DNA from: Chloroflexota bacterium
GTDB lineage: Bacteria; Chloroflexota; Limnocylindria; Limnocylindrales; CSP1-4
DNA length: 6,868 nucleotides
Assembly: GCA_025935655.1 (NCBI GenBank)
Contig: JAICUV010000183.1
Coordinates: 1 to 6,868 of the forward strand
Reading direction: 5' to 3'
Position numbers and translations under genes: made by a program. Shown here piece after piece: positions 1 to 5,775 of the stretch; the stretch's first letter is position 1; every line of letters starts with the position of its first letter. The notes beneath the pieces were generated by a model. The model was not told where the DNA came from. It made no database searches and saw only the letters and a list, made by a program, of their open reading frames with translations.

Positions 1-9
1 CACCGGCTT

Positions 10-25
10 CGTCCTTTTCCGGACG
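10..25 (-). terminator. Weak stem-loop downstream of the MFS gene
   Basis: A 5-bp stem (CGTCC/GGACG) closes a 6-nt loop, 20 nt past the stop codon of the minus-strand transporter gene. No U-rich tract follows on the minus strand, so it is not a canonical intrinsic terminator. It could be a 3'-end stabilising hairpin or chance pairing in GC-rich DNA. Confidence 0.2.
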
Positions 26-45
26 GTCCAGGTTCCCCCGGTAGC

Positions 46-1683
46 TCAGGCCGTCGCGGGCAGGTCGGTGCCGTCGATCTCCACGGGCTCGTGGTCGGGC
101 TCCTCGTGCGGCGCCTGCTTCGGCAGCAGCAGGCTGAGCACCACGCCGAGCAGCACGAACCCTGCGGCCACGAAGCCGGCGAGCCGGGTCGCGTCCACGA
201 AGGCCTGTTCCACCGCCGGCACGACGGCCTCCGCTCCCGGCTGGTCCCGGATCGTGACGAGCGCCTGGCCCGCCGATGCCTCCATCGCCTCCGCGATCCC
301 GTCGACCGCCGCCGGCGGCAGGCCGGGGATGGCGGAGAGGTTCTCGTGGACGCCGTTGCCCAGCGCCGTGAACAGCACGGTCCCGAGGATCGCGATGCCG
401 AGCGCGGAGCCCACCTGGCGCATCGTCGAGTTTGCGCCCGAGGCCAGGCCGGACCGCTCAGGCGGGATGTCCGAGAGCACGATGCTCGTCAGCTGCGCGG
501 TGGCGAGGCCCACGCCGATCCCGTACACGAACAGCGGCAGGGCGAGCGCCAGCCCGCTCACGGTGGACGAGATCAGGAGCGACGTGGACAGGATGCCGAC
601 GGCCTCCAGGACCATGCCGAGGGTGACCACGCGGCGCGGACCGTAGGCCCGCGAGAGCCGCGCCGCGAGCGGTGCCGCGACGAATGCGCCGACCGCGAGC
701 GACAGGAACACGAGCCCGGTCTCGAACGCCGAGTACCCGATCACCCCCTGGAGGAACAGCGGCAGCGCGAACAACAGGCCGAACTCGCCCAGGGCGACGA
801 TCGTGCCCGCGAGGTTGCCGTACCGGAACGCCGGGTAGCGCCACAGGCCGACGTCGAACAGGAAGAACTTGCCGGCCCGGTCGCGGCGGCCCTCGACCCA
901 CAGGAACAGGACCAGGAGGAGCGAGCCGCCGACGAGCAGGAACGGGATGATCGAGACCGTGTCCAGCGGCCACGTCCAGCTTCCGATCGTGAACGGCTTG
1001 GTCGGCGTCCACCAGCCGTAGCTGCGGCCCTCGATGAGCGCGAACACGACCGCCGTGAGGCCGGCGGTGATGAGCAGGAAGCCGAACGGATCGAGGCCCG
1101 CCTTCGCGTTCTCGTCCTTGCTCTCCCCGATGTACCGCCGCGTGCCGAGGATCGCGACGATCGCCACGGGGACGTTGATGAAGAACGCCCAGCGCCACGA
1201 GAAGTTGGTGGTCAGCCAGCCCCCGAGCAGCGGCCCGATCGCCGCCATCCCGCCGATCGTCGCGCCCCAGATCCCGAACGCGATGGCGCGGTCCCGGCCG
1301 CGGAAGTTGGTGTTGAGGATCGACTGGGTCGCAGGCAGGATCATCGCGCCGCCGACGCCCTGGAGGATCCGCGCGAGGATCAGGAGCTCGCCCGTGGGCG
1401 CGGCCCCGGCGAGCACCGACGCGGCGCCGAAGATCGCGAGGCCCACGAGGTACAGCGCACGCCTGCCGACGAGGTCGCCGATGCGCCCGAGCGTGATCAG
1501 CAGCGCCGCGAAGACCAGGGCGTAGACCGTGTTGATCCACTCCGCGGTGGTGGAGTCCAGGTCCAGGTCGCGGATGATCGAGGGGACGGCGACGTTCACG
1601 ATCGTCGCGTCGACGATGATCATCGCGACGCCCAGGCTGAGCATCGCCAGGCCCAGCCACCGTCCACGGCCGGATTCGTGCAT
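46..1683 (-). CDS. DHA2-family MFS multidrug efflux transporter (EmrB/QacA type, 14 TM)
   Basis: A 545-aa integral membrane protein, predicted to be a proton-driven exporter of toxic hydrophobic compounds. Seen: TM1 carries the DHA2 motif D1 (Asp25 in IVDATIVNVAVPSI). Motif A, GRIGDLVGRR, lies at 66-75. The antiporter motif C region (about 139-155) ends in GPLLGG, followed by WRWAFFINVP (163-172), typical of this family. A late GANSTMRQVGSALGIAILGTV-like segment (417-436) is also characteristic. Length and hydrophobic segments fit 14 helices. A Trp-rich loop lies at about 218-242, and the C-terminal tail (about 521-545) is acidic and His-containing. The substrate cannot be read from sequence, and no TetR or MarR regulator adjoins it here. 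The ATG start puts the usual short basic N-terminus before TM1. An in-frame GTG 12 codons upstream (1717-1719) has a better ribosome binding site and may be the true start, giving 557 aa. Confidence 0.93.
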   Translation of the reverse strand: MHESGRGRWLGLAMLSLGVAMIIVDATIVNVAVPSIIRDLDLDSTTAEWINTVYALVFAALLITLGRIGDLVGRRALYLVGLAIFGAASVLAGAAPTGELLILARILQGVGGAMILPATQSILNTNFRGRDRAIAFGIWGATIGGMAAIGPLLGGWLTTNFSWRWAFFINVPVAIVAILGTRRYIGESKDENAKAGLDPFGFLLITAGLTAVVFALIEGRSYGWWTPTKPFTIGSWTWPLDTVSIIPFLLVGGSLLLVLFLWVEGRRDRAGKFFLFDVGLWRYPAFRYGNLAGTIVALGEFGLLFALPLFLQGVIGYSAFETGLVFLSLAVGAFVAAPLAARLSRAYGPRRVVTLGMVLEAVGILSTSLLISSTVSGLALALPLFVYGIGVGLATAQLTSIVLSDIPPERSGLASGANSTMRQVGSALGIAILGTVLFTALGNGVHENLSAIPGLPPAAVDGIAEAMEASAGQALVTIRDQPGAEAVVPAVEQAFVDATRLAGFVAAGFVLLGVVLSLLLPKQAPHEEPDHEPVEIDGTDLPATA

Positions 1684-1716
1684 CGCGCCGCCGCCGTAGC
1701 TGCTCAGGGTCTGGTC

Positions 1717-1731
1717 CACGGAGAAGGCTCC
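1717..1731 (-). promoter_or_regulatory. Ribosome binding site and alternative GTG start for the MFS gene
   Basis: On the minus strand GGAG (1731-1728) sits 8 nt before an in-frame GTG (1719-1717). This start would add the 12 residues VDQTLSSYGGGA. The ATG at 1683 has only a GGCGGCGG run before it. Spacing favours GTG, while family N-terminus length and codon preference favour ATG. I cannot settle it. Confidence 0.45.
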
Positions 1732-1769
1732 ACGTGCTGCGGGATTGGTGGGCGCGGAATGGGCGCCAT

Positions 1770-1786
1770 CTCCCCTTCGCGGGGAG
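1770..1786 (-). terminator. Stem-loop between the kinase and MFS genes
   Basis: A perfect 6-bp GC-rich stem with a 5-nt loop (GCGAA on the minus strand). It is a candidate 3'-end hairpin for the kinase transcript or a structured leader element for the transporter. It lacks a T-run, so the terminator call is weak. Confidence 0.3.
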
Positions 1787-1886
1787 GCACGGGCCGGATT
1801 GCCCGGGCGAGTCACGGGACGCGGACGCGCCGAGTGTCGCACCTCCGGTGCCGGCCTGCCTCGCGCCTTGCGCGCGCGGACGGGGC

Positions 1887-2432
1887 CTACCCGAGGACGC
1901 GCCCTCTCGCCGCGAGGGCGGCCAGCGCGACCGACGCGACGGCGTCCGGCGGCAGCTCGTCGGTGGCGACCTCCACCGGGTCCAGGGAGCGAAAGGCGGC
2001 CTCCCGCGCGCGCGCCTGGTCGGCGAGCACGGCCTCCGGGTCGGCGCCGTACCACGGGCGATGGTCGCTGCTCCGGAACCGCAGCCCGGCGACCGACGCC
2101 TCGGCCGTCAGCCAGACGACCGCGATGCCGGGTGCCCGCAGGGCCTCCAGGCAGTTCTCGCGGTCCACCACGGAGGCCGCCGCGCACACCACCGCGGTCC
2201 CCTCCCCGTCGAGCGCGCGGAGCAGGGCCGCCGCCTCGAGGTCGTGGATGCCGTCTGTCCCGATCCGCTCGCGCAGCACGGCGACGGTCTCGCCCGTGGC
2301 CGCCTCGATCGCGGCGTCGGAGTCGCGGAGGGGCCACCCGAGCCGCGCCGCGAGCACCCGTCCGGTCGTCGTCTTGCCGGTCCCCATGAGCCCGACGAGC
2401 ACGAGCCTGCGGACCTTGTCGTCGGGCGTCAT
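1887..2432 (-). CDS. Shikimate-kinase-fold P-loop kinase with altered substrate site
   Basis: A 181-aa soluble protein of the size and layout of shikimate kinase (AroK family). Seen: Walker A GLMGTGKT at 14-21; DSD at 37-39, whose last Asp matches the shikimate-binding Asp34 of the family; a LID-like RPWY (Arg125); and Arg143 at the position of substrate-binding Arg136. Two normally invariant features are missing. The F-R-x-x-E motif reads IHDLE (62-66), so the substrate Arg is His63. The GGG shikimate-binding loop reads AAA (84-86, within CAAASVV). ATP-dependent phosphorylation of a small hydroxylated metabolite is likely; shikimate as substrate is doubtful. No aro genes adjoin. The ATG at 2432 is chosen because GAGAAT lies 7 nt upstream, as in leaderless genes of this window. 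An ATG at 2441 (184 aa) is possible, and neither has a Shine-Dalgarno sequence. An automatic pipeline would probably call this shikimate kinase. Confidence 0.8.
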   Translation of the reverse strand: MTPDDKVRRLVLVGLMGTGKTTTGRVLAARLGWPLRDSDAAIEAATGETVAVLRERIGTDGIHDLEAAALLRALDGEGTAVVCAAASVVDRENCLEALRAPGIAVVWLTAEASVAGLRFRSSDHRPWYGADPEAVLADQARAREAAFRSLDPVEVATDELPPDAVASVALAALAARGRVLG

Positions 2433-2460
2433 CGAGGCCATTCTCGCAGGAGGGCGGCAC

Positions 2461-2474
2461 GGGCCGGTCGGCCC
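2461..2474. repeat. Inverted repeat GGGCCG-N2-CGGCCC in the divergent promoter
   Basis: Perfect 6-bp arms around a 2-nt centre, midway between the kinase and tryptophanase starts. It could be an operator for a dimeric regulator acting on both genes. Such palindromes arise often by chance in DNA this GC-rich. Confidence 0.35.
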
Positions 2475-2479
2475 TCCGG

Positions 2480-2493
2480 GCACCGCCGGGTGC
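2480..2493. repeat. Inverted repeat GCACC-N4-GGTGC next to the tryptophanase -10 box
   Basis: Five-bp arms with a 4-nt centre, ending 4 nt before the TATGCT -10 box. It occupies the spacer and possible -35 position, so a protein bound here would be expected to affect transcription of the tryptophanase gene. Confidence 0.35.
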
Positions 2494-2510
2494 GGCGTAT
2501 GCTCGCGGCC

Positions 2511-3887
2511 ATGGACCGCTGGCAGACGATCATCGAGCCGTTCCGCATCCACGCCGTGGAGCCCATCCGCCTGACGACCGAGGCGCAGCGCGAGCGGGCG
2601 CTCGAGGCGGCGGGCTGGAACCTGTTCAGCATCCACGCCCAGGACGTGCTGATCGACCTGCTGACCGACTCCGGGACTGGCGCCATGAGCCGCGACCAGT
2701 GGGCCGCGATCCAGCACGGCGACGAGAGCTACGCGGGCAGCCCCAGCTGGTACGTGTTCCTCGAGGCCGTCCAGCACCTGTTCCCGTTCAAGCACGTCAT
2801 CCCCACCCACCAGGGCCGCGCGGCCGAGAAGCTGCTGTTCACCGCGATCGGCGGGCCGGGCAAGGTCATCCCCAGCAACACCCACTTCGACACGACCCGC
2901 GCCAACGTGGAGTACACCGGCGCGGAGGGCGTGGACCTCGTCATCCCGGAGGGTCGGCAGCCGTCGCTCATCCACCCGTTCAAGGGGAACATGGACACGG
3001 CGGCGCTCGATGCGCTGCTCCGGGAGCGCGGCGACGACGTCCCCGTGGTCATGGTCACGATCACCAACAACTCGGGTGGCGGCCAGCCGGTCTCGCTCCA
3101 GAACCTCCACGCGATCCGCGACGTCTGCGACGCGCACGGCAAGCCGCTGTTCCTCGACGGCTGCCGGTTCGCCGAGAACGCCTGGTTCATCAAGGAGCGC
3201 GAGCCCGGCCAGGCGCATCGCTCGGTGGTGGAGATCGTCCAGGAGGTGGGCAGCCTGGCGGACGGGATGACGATGTCGGCCAAGAAGGACGGGATGGCCA
3301 ACATCGGCGGCTGGCTGGCGATGAACGACGACGCGCTCGCCGAGCAGTGCCGCAACCTGCTGATCCTGACCGAGGGCTTCCCGACGTACGGCGGCCTCGC
3401 CGGACGCGATCTCGAGGCGATCGCCCAGGGCCTGCGCGAGGTCGTGGACGAGGACTACCTGCGCTACCGCACGCGCTCCACGGCCTACCTGGGCGACGCG
3501 CTGGTCGCGGCCGGGATCCCGTGCGTCCAGCCGTTCGGCGGCCACGCGGTCTACCTCGACGCGCGGGGGCTGCTGCCGCACATCCCGCCGCTCGAGTACC
3601 CGGGCCAGGCCCTGGCGGTGGAGCTGTACCGGGCCGGCGGGATCCGCGGCTGCGAGATCGGCACCGTGATGTTCGGGCTCCACCCGGACGGGACCGAGAC
3701 CCCGGGGCCCATGGACCTCGTCAGGCTCGCCATCCCGCGTCGGACGTACACCCAGAGCCACATCGACTACGTCATCGAGGTGGCCCGCGACGTCGCGTCA
3801 CGGGCGTCGTCGCTGCGGGGCTTCCGGATCGCGACGCAGCCCCGCCAGCTGCGCCACTTCACCGCGACCTTCGAGCCGCTCGGGTAG
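2511..3887 (+). CDS. tnaA: Tryptophanase (tryptophan indole-lyase), PLP-dependent
   Basis: A 458-aa cytosolic enzyme of the beta-eliminating lyase family (fold type I), predicted to split L-tryptophan into indole, pyruvate and ammonium. Seen: EPFRI at the N-terminus; DLLTDSGTGAM (49-59); DESYAGS with Tyr74; PTHQGRAAE (98-106); LDGCRFAENAWFIK with Asp216 and Arg219; SAKKD, whose second Lys (259) is the PLP Schiff-base lysine; EGFPTYGGLAGRD (288-300). The close relative tyrosine phenol-lyase is argued against at three diagnostic sites: Asp127 in HFDTTR (Thr in that enzyme), Ile383 in CEIG (Arg381 there) and His449 in LRHFTA (Phe there). Parts of the backbone, such as GLAGRD and NIGG, look lyase-like, so it may sit near the split of the two families. 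No tnaC leader or tnaB permease is present. The ATG at 2511 is preceded by TATGCT at leaderless spacing. The ATG at 2499 overlaps that box and is unlikely. Confidence 0.88.
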   Translation: MDRWQTIIEPFRIHAVEPIRLTTEAQRERALEAAGWNLFSIHAQDVLIDLLTDSGTGAMSRDQWAAIQHGDESYAGSPSWYVFLEAVQHLFPFKHVIPTHQGRAAEKLLFTAIGGPGKVIPSNTHFDTTRANVEYTGAEGVDLVIPEGRQPSLIHPFKGNMDTAALDALLRERGDDVPVVMVTITNNSGGGQPVSLQNLHAIRDVCDAHGKPLFLDGCRFAENAWFIKEREPGQAHRSVVEIVQEVGSLADGMTMSAKKDGMANIGGWLAMNDDALAEQCRNLLILTEGFPTYGGLAGRDLEAIAQGLREVVDEDYLRYRTRSTAYLGDALVAAGIPCVQPFGGHAVYLDARGLLPHIPPLEYPGQALAVELYRAGGIRGCEIGTVMFGLHPDGTETPGPMDLVRLAIPRRTYTQSHIDYVIEVARDVASRASSLRGFRIATQPRQLRHFTATFEPLG

Positions 3888-3912
3888 TCCGCCCGGGGCG
3901 GTCGTTGCCGGG
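3888..3912. terminator. Short convergent gap with GC-rich dyad
   Basis: Only 25 bp separate the stops of the convergent tryptophanase and DoxD-Rieske genes. The dyad CCGCCC-G-GGGCGG (3889-3901) could fold as a 4-bp stem with a 5-nt loop on either strand. It has no T tract, so it is at best a weak bidirectional terminator. Confidence 0.25.
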
Positions 3913-5043
3913 CTAGGCCTTGATCGAGATCGTCCCCGACGCCTGGTCGATCTGGAGCGGAAGCTCCAGCAGCGGCTGGTTCGTCGGCCCGCCGAGGACC
4001 GCGCCGTGGTCGGACGGGTCGAACGCCGCGCCGTGGCACGGGCAGAGGAGGACGTTGTCCGCCTTGTCCCAGCCCACGCGGCATCCCTGGTGGGTGCACG
4101 TCGCGTCGTAGGCGACGTACGTCCCGTCGGCGAGCTTCACGATGATCCCGGGATCACCCGGGTACATGCTGGACGGGGCGGCCGACGGCACGTGGAAGCG
4201 CTTCGCGCCCGCCTTGTCCACGTCCGAGATCCGCGCGATCGCGAGACCCGCGAGCGGAGCGGCAGTCGGCGGCGCGGCATCGTCGGGCGAGCCCGTGGGG
4301 GTCGTGGCGGGGTCGGTCGCGACGGGGGTGGTCGGGCCGGCGTTGCCCGAGTCGGTCGCATTGTCGAGGGCCGTGCCGCCCTCGTCGGACGCCCGCGCCC
4401 CGAGCACGAACCGGAGCGGCGCCGCCATCGAGTAGACCGCGAGCGCGCCGACGCTCAGTGCACCCGCCTGGAGGATGAGGCGGCGCTGGGGGGAGATGTC
4501 CGGCTGGGGGACCGTGCGGCGCGACCATCCCGGGCGACCCGGCGTGCCGGCCACCCAGCCGTCGTCGGCGGGCATGCCCAGCTCGCGGACCCAGCGCGGG
4601 ACCAGCAGCCCGCCCGTCCCCGCGAGGGCGAGCGTGAGCCACGCGAAGGCGTACGGGAGGTCCGGGCCGTAGAAGTAGGGCTGCGTCGTCCAGGACGCCG
4701 TGAGCCAGAACAGGATCGAGAGCGCCATCCCGCCGGCGGCCGCGAGCCGGAACGCGAGCCCGGTGAGCGCCCCCAGCCCGATCGCGATCTCCGCGAACGA
4801 GATCAGCAGGCCCAGGATCAGCGCATAGGGCTCCATCGGCCGGATGAGGAACGCCACCGGCGAGACGCGCTCGAAGGCGTGGAGCTGGCCGTAGATCGAG
4901 GCCGGGCTGGCCGAGTCGAAGAACGACGGGTCGAGGATCTTGTCGATGCCGGCGTACAGGAACGTGATGCCGGCGAAGAAGCGGACGGGCACGAGGGCCG
5001 CCGCGGGGACGGTCGCCTTCGCGAGCTGGTCCCGGAACGTCAT
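3913..5043 (-). CDS. DoxX/DoxD-like membrane domain fused to a Rieske [2Fe-2S] domain
   Basis: A 376-aa predicted membrane redox protein. Residues about 14-150 form a DoxX/DoxD-like four-helix domain. Its YFYGPDLPYAFAWLTLALAG (123-142) resembles the small (DoxD) subunit of thiosulfate:quinone oxidoreductase. Next comes SPQRRLILQAG (184-194) with a fifth hydrophobic segment (about 189-207), a twin-arginine-like internal signal/anchor. A Thr/Pro/Ala/Asp-rich linker (about 220-262) leads to a C-terminal Rieske domain. Both Rieske boxes are intact: CTHQGC (Cys316, His318, disulfide Cys321) and CPCHG (Cys334, disulfide Cys336, His337). After box II the sequence is AAF, not the S-x-Y of high-potential Rieske proteins. 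Inference: electron transfer between an outside donor and membrane quinone or a terminal oxidase; the donor is unknown and thiosulfate is only a guess. The ATG at 5043 has GGAGG 9 nt upstream. A 20-residue in-frame extension to 5103 lacks such a site. Confidence 0.88.
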   Translation of the reverse strand: MTFRDQLAKATVPAAALVPVRFFAGITFLYAGIDKILDPSFFDSASPASIYGQLHAFERVSPVAFLIRPMEPYALILGLLISFAEIAIGLGALTGLAFRLAAAGGMALSILFWLTASWTTQPYFYGPDLPYAFAWLTLALAGTGGLLVPRWVRELGMPADDGWVAGTPGRPGWSRRTVPQPDISPQRRLILQAGALSVGALAVYSMAAPLRFVLGARASDEGGTALDNATDSGNAGPTTPVATDPATTPTGSPDDAAPPTAAPLAGLAIARISDVDKAGAKRFHVPSAAPSSMYPGDPGIIVKLADGTYVAYDATCTHQGCRVGWDKADNVLLCPCHGAAFDPSDHGAVLGGPTNQPLLELPLQIDQASGTISIKA

Positions 5044-5052
5044 TGAGGGGAG

Positions 5053-5057
5053 CCTCC
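5053..5057 (-). promoter_or_regulatory. Ribosome binding site GGAGG for the DoxD-Rieske gene
   Basis: GGAGG on the minus strand, 9 nt before the ATG at 5043. It decides the start over the upstream ATG at 5103, and contrasts with the leaderless-looking starts elsewhere in the window. Confidence 0.7.
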
Positions 5058-5154
5058 GGTTGTCGGGTCGGCGCGCGAGGGTGCACCGACCCGTGGAGGT
5101 CATGCTCGGGTGCGCGGACGTAGGAGGCGTGTGCCCTGGATGTGCGTTCTCACA

Positions 5155-5173
5155 CGTTCCGGTCCGCGGAACG
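5155..5173 (-). terminator. Stem-loop just downstream of the RlpA-like gene
   Basis: A perfect 7-bp stem (CGTTCCG/CGGAACG) with a 5-nt loop, starting 8 nt after the RlpA-like stop on the minus strand. The position fits a transcription terminator or 3'-end hairpin for that gene. No U-run follows, so Rho-independent function is uncertain. Confidence 0.4.
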
Positions 5174-5181
5174 CGGGAAGG

Positions 5182-5775
5182 TCAGCCGCCGGCCATCTTC
5201 CACTCGATCGTGCCCGTGAAGCAGTGATCGAGGAGCGTGCACAGGCCTTTGGACAGGTCCCAGGTCCGGCCTGCGGCGTACGGGCCACGGTCGATCACCG
5301 GCGCCGTGACGGTCTTGCCCTTGTAGCGGAACGTGACCAGCGTGCCGCACGGCAGCGTCCGATGCGCGACCCCGACGAGCTCCTTGGTGAGCGTCTGGCC
5401 GCACGCGGTCCCGTTGCCGTAGAAGCCCGGACCGTACCAGCTGATGTTCGGGTCGAAGCGCCAGTAGTTCTTGCTGATCGCGCCCTTCGCCGGCACGGGC
5501 ACGCGGACGCTCGGGCGGCCCGCGGCGGCGGTGTTCGCGCCGGGCTCCACGAATGCCGTCGCCGGCCCGACCGATCCGGCCGAGCCCTGCGCCGTGGCAT
5601 CGAGGGTCGACGTCACCGCCGGCTCCTTCGGCAGGGCGATCGAGACGGCGCTGAGCTGTGCCGGATCGAGCGACCGGTCGGGGCTCGGAGAACGCGAGCC
5701 CGCGGGAGCCGGGACGGCGACCAGGGCGGACGCGGCCATGAGAGCCGCGAACGCGACGACGATTCTGGTTCGCAC
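5182..5775 (-). CDS. Secreted RlpA-like double-psi beta-barrel protein
   Basis: A 197-aa protein with a Sec-type signal peptide: basic n-region (VRTR), hydrophobic core to about residue 21 and an A-P-A cleavage site near 25. A low-complexity Ala/Ser/Pro linker (about 26-95) follows, then a C-terminal RlpA-like double-psi beta-barrel (about 111-193). Seen: ISWYGPGFYGNGTACG (111-126), VAHRTLPCGT (136-145) and VIDRGPYAAGRTWDLS (160-175). The latter two hold His138 and Asp162, matching the conserved His and Asp of RlpA. The acidic residue of the usual G-E motif is Gln127. Four cysteines (125, 143, 179, 185) could form two disulfides. Likely role: binding or cleaving peptidoglycan outside the membrane. 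Lytic transglycosylase activity, shown for Pseudomonas RlpA, is uncertain here. There is no SPOR domain. The GTG at 5775 is chosen because TAGGCT lies just upstream; the TTG at 5805 (207 aa) would precede that promoter. Confidence 0.82.
   Translation of the reverse strand: MRTRIVVAFAALMAASALVAVPAPAGSRSPSPDRSLDPAQLSAVSIALPKEPAVTSTLDATAQGSAGSVGPATAFVEPGANTAAAGRPSVRVPVPAKGAISKNYWRFDPNISWYGPGFYGNGTACGQTLTKELVGVAHRTLPCGTLVTFRYKGKTVTAPVIDRGPYAAGRTWDLSKGLCTLLDHCFTGTIEWKMAGG

Larger units (their letters stand above)
1684..1886. other. 203-bp intergenic region between the kinase and MFS genes
   Basis: The two flanking genes run the same way (minus). I see no plausible small gene here. The region holds a 6-bp stem (CTCCCC at 1770-1775 with GGGGAG at 1781-1786, loop TTCGC). 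Read on the minus strand this lies about 100 nt past the kinase stop, without a U tract. The gap is long enough for a separate promoter for the transporter, but I cannot identify convincing -35/-10 boxes. An operon with the kinase is therefore not supported. Confidence 0.5.
2433..2510. promoter_or_regulatory. Divergent promoter region between the kinase and tryptophanase genes
   Basis: This 78-bp gap drives genes on both strands. Plus strand: TATGCT (2498-2503) is a TANNNT -10 box, with 7 nt before the ATG at 2511, the geometry of a leaderless transcript. Minus strand: GAGAAT (2445-2440) keeps A2 and T6 of the -10 consensus and lies 7 nt before the ATG at 2432. No recognisable -35 or Shine-Dalgarno is visible for either gene. 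Two inverted repeats lie between them: GGGCCG-GT-CGGCCC (2461-2474) and GCACC-GCCG-GGTGC (2480-2493). Confidence 0.5.
5044..5181. other. 138-bp intergenic region upstream of the DoxD-Rieske gene
   Basis: It lies between two minus-strand genes. It contains the DoxD-Rieske ribosome binding site at its left end and a 7-bp hairpin at its right end, just past the RlpA-like stop. The spacing suggests separate transcription, but I cannot point to a clear -35/-10 pair. Confidence 0.4.

Noticed and set aside
35..95. tRNA-Gly-like start: TA-GCTC D-arm and a 5-bp stem (63-67/75-79) with loop GTGCCGT, which would give a GCC anticodon
   Set aside because: The D-stem and anticodon stem pair, but no T-arm with a 7-nt TTC loop follows (only CCACG-GGCT-CGTGG with a 4-nt loop), and no 3' acceptor strand pairs with CCCCCGG. 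The stretch also encodes the C-terminus of the MFS protein on the minus strand.
46..2460. 804-aa minus-strand frame running into the MFS gene
   Set aside because: The first 250 or so residues are Arg/Gly/Ala-rich antisense or frame-shifted read-through of the kinase gene. Real transporter sequence begins near 1683-1719.
1734..2510. 717-aa plus-strand frame extending the tryptophanase far upstream
   Set aside because: The extra N-terminal part lies antisense to the kinase gene and has no family similarity. Tryptophanase homology begins at EPFRI, just after the ATG at 2511.
91..2574. 827-aa plus-strand open frame antisense to the MFS and kinase genes
   Set aside because: Its Arg/Glu/Asp/His-rich composition is typical of the complement of GC-rich coding DNA. 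The minus-strand frames carry clear family motifs.
1887..3761. 624-aa minus-strand frame joining the tryptophanase antisense to the kinase
   Set aside because: Only the last 181 residues have a recognisable fold. The rest is the complement of the tryptophanase gene, and an apparent kinase fusion is an artefact of missing stops.
5141..5154. TGTG-N6-CACA dyad as a CRP/FNR-type operator upstream of the DoxD-Rieske gene
   Set aside because: The spacing gives a 14-bp site rather than the 16-bp TGTGA-N6-TCACA form, and one half-site is imperfect. There is no other support.
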